A DNA stretch of 64,000 nucleotides, from assembly GCA_043801445.1 (NCBI GenBank), contig JAZDMB010000031.1, forward strand, positions 1 through 64,000, read 5' to 3'. Origin of the DNA: JAZDFP01 sp043801445. GTDB taxonomy: Bacteria > Planctomycetota > MHYJ01 > JACQXL01. The notes below the pieces were generated by a model. It made no database searches and was not told the DNA's origin. It saw nothing but the letters and a program-made list of their open reading frames with translations. Shown here in pieces: positions 60,157-64,000 of the stretch (the first letter of the stretch is position 1; the number at the start of each line of letters is the position of its first letter). The position numbers and the translations under genes are program-made.

Positions 60157-61557
60157 ATGGAAAACAAGGGTAAGATACTTTTGGTCGATGATGACAAGAG
60201 TATTTGCAGTGTTCTGAATATCATATTAAAAAAAGAGGGTTATGAGATTGTCACAGCCACCCGAGCAAATGAGGCATTAGTCCATTTCAAGTCTGCATCC
60301 AAAGAAAACCCATTCGATATAATCATCCAGGATATCAAGATGCCTGATATGTCAGGTTTGGAATTAATCAAGCATTTCCAGAAAATAGAGCCCAATGTAA
60401 TAATTTTAGTCATCACTGCATTCTCTGATGATAAAACAGCGGCAGAGGCAATGCGGCAGGGCGCCTATGATTACATAAAAAAACCGTTCGATACCGAAAT
60501 CGATTTGAAGCCGGCCATTAAACGCGCCATACAATCACACCGGCTCCGCCAGAATCTCAATATCCCTAATATGGTCGAGAATTTTAAATTCATCAGCACC
60601 ACACCCCAGATGAAAGAGATTTATGACCTCATCCGCCGGATTGCACCGACTAACAGCACGGTTTTAATACAAGGCGAAAGCGGGACCGGTAAGGAGCTGA
60701 TTGCCCGTTACATCCATTATAACTCGACCAGGGCATCAGAACCATTCCTGACGGTAAATTGCGGCGCTTTCAGCGATAGTCTCTTGGAAAGCGAATTATT
60801 CGGTCATGTCAAAGGCGCCTTCACCAGCGCATTCTCGGATAAGAAGGGCCTTTTGGAAGTAACGAATAAAGGGACTTTTTTCCTGGATGAGGTTTCGGAA
60901 CTCTCGCCTGCTTTGCAGGTTAAATTATTACGCGCCATCGAGGCGAAGGAATTCATACCGGTCGGCGATACCCAGATGAGAAAAGTGGATATCCGTTTTA
61001 TCGGCGCTACTAATACCGACCTGGAAAAACAGGTTAAAAACGGCAGTTTCAGGGAAGATTTATTCTACCGGCTTAATATTATCTTTATCCAACTGCCGCC
61101 TCTACGCCAACGCAAAGACGATATCCCCCTTCTGGCCGGCCATTTCCTTTCTAAATATAATAAAATAATGGGAAAAGAAGTTAAGGCTTTTTCCGAACAG
61201 GCGATGGATTTTCTGACCGGTTATGCTTGGCCCGGTAACATCAGGGAATTGGAAAATGTAGTCCAGCGTTCGGTCGCATTAAGTGAATCTGAAATCATCC
61301 AATTGTCTGAATTTAATAACAGAGGAAAATATTTTGCGAGCGTATCTGACGCCGCAGAGATTCCGGATTCGGATAAAAATTTATCGCCGCTGCCGTTAAC
61401 AAAAGGTTTTAAATTAGAGACAAAGATAGAAGAAATAGAAAAGGCCTATATCAAAAATGCACTCGAGCAAACCAAATGGAACCAGGTTGATGCCGCTAAA
61501 CTACTGGGTTTGAATACCAGAGCATTACGATATAAAATAAAAAAATACAGCCTTTAG
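60157..61557 (+). CDS. NtrC-family sigma-54-dependent response regulator
   Basis: A protein of 466 residues. The receiver domain (about 5-120) has the acidic pair in LVDDDK, the phosphorylation site in DIIIQDIKMPD and the final Lys in YIKKPF. The AAA+ domain has Walker A GESGTGKE, the sigma-54 contact loop as GAFTSA instead of GAFTGA, Walker B FFLDEV and the R fingers. The C-terminal Fis-type HTH is NQVDAAKLLGLNTRALRYKI. No histidine kinase is adjacent (orphan). Targets unknown. Weak RBS. Confidence 0.95.
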   Translation: MENKGKILLVDDDKSICSVLNIILKKEGYEIVTATRANEALVHFKSASKENPFDIIIQDIKMPDMSGLELIKHFQKIEPNVIILVITAFSDDKTAAEAMRQGAYDYIKKPFDTEIDLKPAIKRAIQSHRLRQNLNIPNMVENFKFISTTPQMKEIYDLIRRIAPTNSTVLIQGESGTGKELIARYIHYNSTRASEPFLTVNCGAFSDSLLESELFGHVKGAFTSAFSDKKGLLEVTNKGTFFLDEVSELSPALQVKLLRAIEAKEFIPVGDTQMRKVDIRFIGATNTDLEKQVKNGSFREDLFYRLNIIFIQLPPLRQRKDDIPLLAGHFLSKYNKIMGKEVKAFSEQAMDFLTGYAWPGNIRELENVVQRSVALSESEIIQLSEFNNRGKYFASVSDAAEIPDSDKNLSPLPLTKGFKLETKIEEIEKAYIKNALEQTKWNQVDAAKLLGLNTRALRYKIKKYSL

Positions 61558-61815
61558 AAGAAGCCACAGATGGGCACGGATTAAGCAGAGTAAACAGATA
61601 ATTACTATAAGAAGACCATGAAACCACGACAAATTAAACCACAAGATTTCTCAAGATTAACACCAGAAAAATCTCGTTTACCTACCTAGTGAAAATCTAG
61701 CACTAATTTCGTGGTTAAAATTTCCGCCTGAACCTGCCAGAACGGCCATTCGGGCGGGCGGGCGAATGAATAGTCGGGTAGGTGTAAAATCCGTTTACTA
61801 AATAATATTATTTAC

Positions 61816-61843
61816 TTGACAACAATAAGGAATTAAATATACA
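61816..61843 (+). promoter_or_regulatory. Sigma-70-type promoter before the rubredoxin-like gene
   Basis: TTGACA (61816-61821), 16-base spacer, TATACA (61838-61843), 42 bases before the ATG at 61886. The stretch 61558-61800 contains only CAGAT and CGGGCGGG repeat words. Confidence 0.5.
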
Positions 61844-61885
61844 CTCAAATATATCTAATCCCGTAATCTTATCAGGGAATACCAA

Positions 61886-62221
61886 ATGAAGAAGTGGTTA
61901 TGCGGTGTATGCGGTTATATTTCGGACGGCGATAATCCTCCCACTAATTGCCCCAAATGCGGCGCCCCAAAAGAGAAATTCAGTTTAATACCTGATGACA
62001 AATCCAAATTAATTGAACGCGCGCGTTTTACCAATGACCTCCATATGAAATTAGAAACGCTGATAAACAAGGTTATTAAGGTTACCGAAAAAGGAATCCA
62101 AGATAATCTTGACCCAACTTGCGTTTCATTATTTAATGAAACAAAAATCGAGGCGGATATAATCAAGCAAATGATTAAGGCCGAAATTCAGGCGCATATG
62201 AATAAAGGTAAATGGGGTTAA
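61886..62221 (+). CDS. Rubredoxin-like domain protein with helical tail
   Basis: A protein of 111 residues. LCGVCGYISDGDNPPTNCPKCG is a rubredoxin/rubrerythrin-type iron site (CxxC...CxxC) at 6-27, followed by a helical region (MKLETLINKVIKVTEKGI) without the di-iron ligands of rubrerythrin. Rubredoxins pass single electrons, often to peroxide- or oxygen-reducing enzymes. The mini-protein gene follows after 55 bases. An anaerobic or microaerobic lifestyle fits, though one gene cannot prove it. Confidence 0.85.
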   Translation: MKKWLCGVCGYISDGDNPPTNCPKCGAPKEKFSLIPDDKSKLIERARFTNDLHMKLETLINKVIKVTEKGIQDNLDPTCVSLFNETKIEADIIKQMIKAEIQAHMNKGKWG

Positions 62222-62276
62222 TAATTAATCAATAAACAAACTTAAAATAACACAATTATATGAGGGGGTGATTAGT

Positions 62277-62339
62277 ATGTGTGGATGCGGTTGCGGAAGT
62301 AAGAAAAAGACAAAGAAGACAAAAAAGACTAAGAAATAG
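62277..62339 (+). CDS. 20-residue Cys/Gly then Lys/Thr mini-protein
   Basis: ATG at 62277 with a strong GAGGGGGTGA 6 bases upstream, then MCGCGCGS and a tail of KKTKKTKK repeats and a TAG. Four features argue that it is real: RBS, three regularly spaced cysteines, biased lysine codons and independent stop. It may bind a metal or nucleic acid. No family known to me; it lies between the rubredoxin-like gene and acs. Confidence 0.5.
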   Translation: MCGCGCGSKKKTKKTKKTKK

Positions 62340-62517
62340 AACGATTCAGTATTATTCTACCGGCAATGTAAACAAGTCGGTGGTGGTATAAGGCGGAAGA
62401 TGGAAAATATTTTCATTCTTTCTGGAAACTTCCGCCATAACACCTGTTATTTCGTAAGATTGGAAACTACAACTAAAAATATTTATTCTCAAGATTCAAA
62501 TAGAAAGGTAAGAAAAT

Positions 62518-64000
62518 ATGGCGAATGCAGAATTAATAGACACAACTACTATTTCCTCGGTAATGGATGAAAGACGGAAATTCAACCCATCCAAAGAACT
62601 TTCCCAAAAAGCCTATATTAAAAGTTTAAAAGAATATCAAGATCTTTATAAGGAATCCATTGAAAACCCGGATAAATTCTGGGCAGAACGCGCCTCGGAA
62701 CTCCACTGGTTTAAGAAATGGGATAAGGTGCACGAAAGTGATTTTGCCAAAGCCCAGTTCAAATGGTTTATCGGCGGAAAACTAAACGCTTCCTATAATT
62801 GTCTGGACCGTCATATGGCCACAAAAACCAAGGATAAAGTCGCAATTATATGGGAAGGCGACAGCGGCGAAACCAGAAAATACACCTATGCTGATTTATA
62901 CCAGCAGGTAAATAAAATGGCCAGCGTCATGAAGAACATGGGCGTAAAAAAGGGCGATAGGGTAACCATTTACCTGCCTATGATACCGGAACTAACAATG
63001 GCTCTATTGGCCTGCGCCAGAATCGGCGCCATCCACAGCGTAGTATTCGGCGGTTTCAGTTCTGAAGCGCTCATTGACCGCATCCAAGATTGCAAATCAT
63101 CATTTATGATCACCTCAGACGGAGGATTCCGGGGCGGGAAAAATATTCCCATCAAAGAAACAGCTGACAAGGCACTGACCAAATGCCCGACCGTTAAAAA
63201 GATGCTAGTGATTAATCACGCCAAGGTTACTGTGCCCATGACCCCGAATCGGGATTACTGGTGGCACGATATGATGAATGATAAATCCATACCCGATCTC
63301 TGCAAACCGGAGGAAATGGACGCCGAAGACCCGCTGTTCATTCTTTATACCAGCGGCTCAACAGGCAAGCCCAAGGGCGTGCTCCATACCACCGGCGGTT
63401 ATACGGTTTATACCTATCTTACCTTTAAATGGATATTTGACTGCCATGACGACGATATTTTCTGGTGCACCGCTGATATCGGCTGGGTAACCGGACATAG
63501 TTATATTGTCTACGGACCTTTGTCAGCCGGCGCAACCGAAGTAATGTTTGAAGGCATCCCGACCTATCCCAAGCCGGACCGGTTCTGGGAAGCCGTAGAA
63601 AAACACAAGGTCACGGTTTTCTATACCGCGCCGACCGCTATCCGAGCATTAGCCAGCTTCGGCGAAGAGTGGACCGCCAAACATCCCATGCCTACTTTAA
63701 GAATTTTAGGCAGCGTGGGCGAACCGATTAATCCTGAAGCCTGGATGTGGTATTACAAAAACGTGGGCAAGGAACGCTGCCCGGTGCTTGATACCTGGTG
63801 GCAGACCGAGACCGGCGGAATCCTGATTACTCCGTTACCGGGCGCCATTCCTGTAAAACCTGGTTCTGCTTCTATGCCTTTCTTCGGTGTCGTGCCTGAA
63901 GTGGTAAATACTGAAGGGAAACGTGTCAAGGCTAATGAAGGCGGTTATCTGGTTATTAAGCAAGATTGGCCCGGAATGATGCGTGGTGTTTATGGCGAGC
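62518..64000 (+). CDS. acs: Acetate-CoA ligase, acetyl-CoA synthetase (5' part)
   Basis: The frame is open from the ATG at 62518 to the window end (494 of about 640-660 codons). It converts acetate, CoA and ATP to acetyl-CoA, AMP and PPi; the PPi could feed the membrane pyrophosphatase encoded at 38680. ACS signatures: FWAERASELHWFKKWD, SVVFGGFSSEAL, the AMP loop YTSGSTGKPKG, GWVTGHSYIVYGPL and DTWWQTETGG. The catalytic C-domain with the acetylatable lysine lies beyond the window. RBS AAAGGTAAG. Confidence 0.95.
   Translation, partial: MANAELIDTTTISSVMDERRKFNPSKELSQKAYIKSLKEYQDLYKESIENPDKFWAERASELHWFKKWDKVHESDFAKAQFKWFIGGKLNASYNCLDRHMATKTKDKVAIIWEGDSGETRKYTYADLYQQVNKMASVMKNMGVKKGDRVTIYLPMIPELTMALLACARIGAIHSVVFGGFSSEALIDRIQDCKSSFMITSDGGFRGGKNIPIKETADKALTKCPTVKKMLVINHAKVTVPMTPNRDYWWHDMMNDKSIPDLCKPEEMDAEDPLFILYTSGSTGKPKGVLHTTGGYTVYTYLTFKWIFDCHDDDIFWCTADIGWVTGHSYIVYGPLSAGATEVMFEGIPTYPKPDRFWEAVEKHKVTVFYTAPTAIRALASFGEEWTAKHPMPTLRILGSVGEPINPEAWMWYYKNVGKERCPVLDTWWQTETGGILITPLPGAIPVKPGSASMPFFGVVPEVVNTEGKRVKANEGGYLVIKQDWPGMMRGVYGE

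Noticed and set aside
1..64000. tRNA or rRNA genes
   Set aside because: I looked for the T-arm pattern GGTTCRANTCC with a matching acceptor stem and for rRNA-like stretches and saw none.

Overview
The window is about 43% GC and comes from an uncultured Gram-negative-type bacterium. It has lipoproteins with a lipobox, an ECF sigma factor next to a Hanks-type Ser/Thr kinase, HEAT, TPR and FN3 repeat proteins, a membrane pyrophosphatase, BipA and a sigma-54 activator. This mix fits Planctomycetota or a related PVC lineage, but no rRNA or phylogenetic marker was examined, so the placement is a weak inference. TGA is used as a normal stop codon.

Layout. 1-2.8 kb: 5' part of a large FN3-repeat surface lipoprotein. 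3.7-10.8 kb: a minus-strand signalling operon (small membrane protein, ECF sigma factor, Ser/Thr kinase, zinc-finger anti-sigma factor, DUF4139-like secreted protein) with two almost identical candidate ECF promoters inside it. 11.1-12.5 kb: endonuclease Q. 12.8-14.9 kb: HEAT-repeat lipoprotein interrupted by two in-frame TGA codons. 15.1-16.5 kb: an unrecognised protein and a PilZ protein. 16.7-25.9 kb: an accessory block bounded by nearly identical inverted copies of a short repeat. It holds a tail-fibre-like repeat protein, small zinc proteins, a trypsin-like protease, a 14 x 22 bp tandem array, a ParB-like/phosphoribosyltransferase pair, two frame-broken small genes, a C45 Ntn-hydrolase and an orphan HicB. 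26-30.5 kb: two NfeD-family proteins around a prolyl oligopeptidase. 30.8-44.8 kb: plus-strand housekeeping and membrane genes (DUF362, polyferredoxin, OsmC, ABC-2 permease, hppA, rsfS, Xaa-Pro peptidase, AmaP-like, MFS). 44.9-48.5 kb: SurA-like chaperone, scpB, eno. 48.5-50.2 kb: gene-free and repeat-rich. 50.2-55.8 kb: restriction-modification pair and a B12-binding radical SAM protein. 56-64 kb: typA, TPR lipoprotein, mscL, NtrC-type regulator, rubredoxin-like protein, a 20-residue Cys/Lys mini-protein and the 5' part of acs.

The most distinctive property is the repeat landscape. At least two well-defined short element families recur. Family D is 98-113 bp with CCCGTTAGAA/TTCTAACGGG arms and a conserved tail. 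Family E is 56-57 bp and starts with CCGCC-GGCGG. They occur together with several palindromic or quasi-palindromic 'word' families. Members lie not only between genes but in frame inside coding sequences: anti-sigma factor, prolyl oligopeptidase (twice), C45 hydrolase (once D, once E), and related palindromes in RsfS, NfeD and the R-M enzyme. Others abut or supply stop codons. This resembles the Rickettsia palindromic elements in behaviour and is the best candidate for an undescribed system here.
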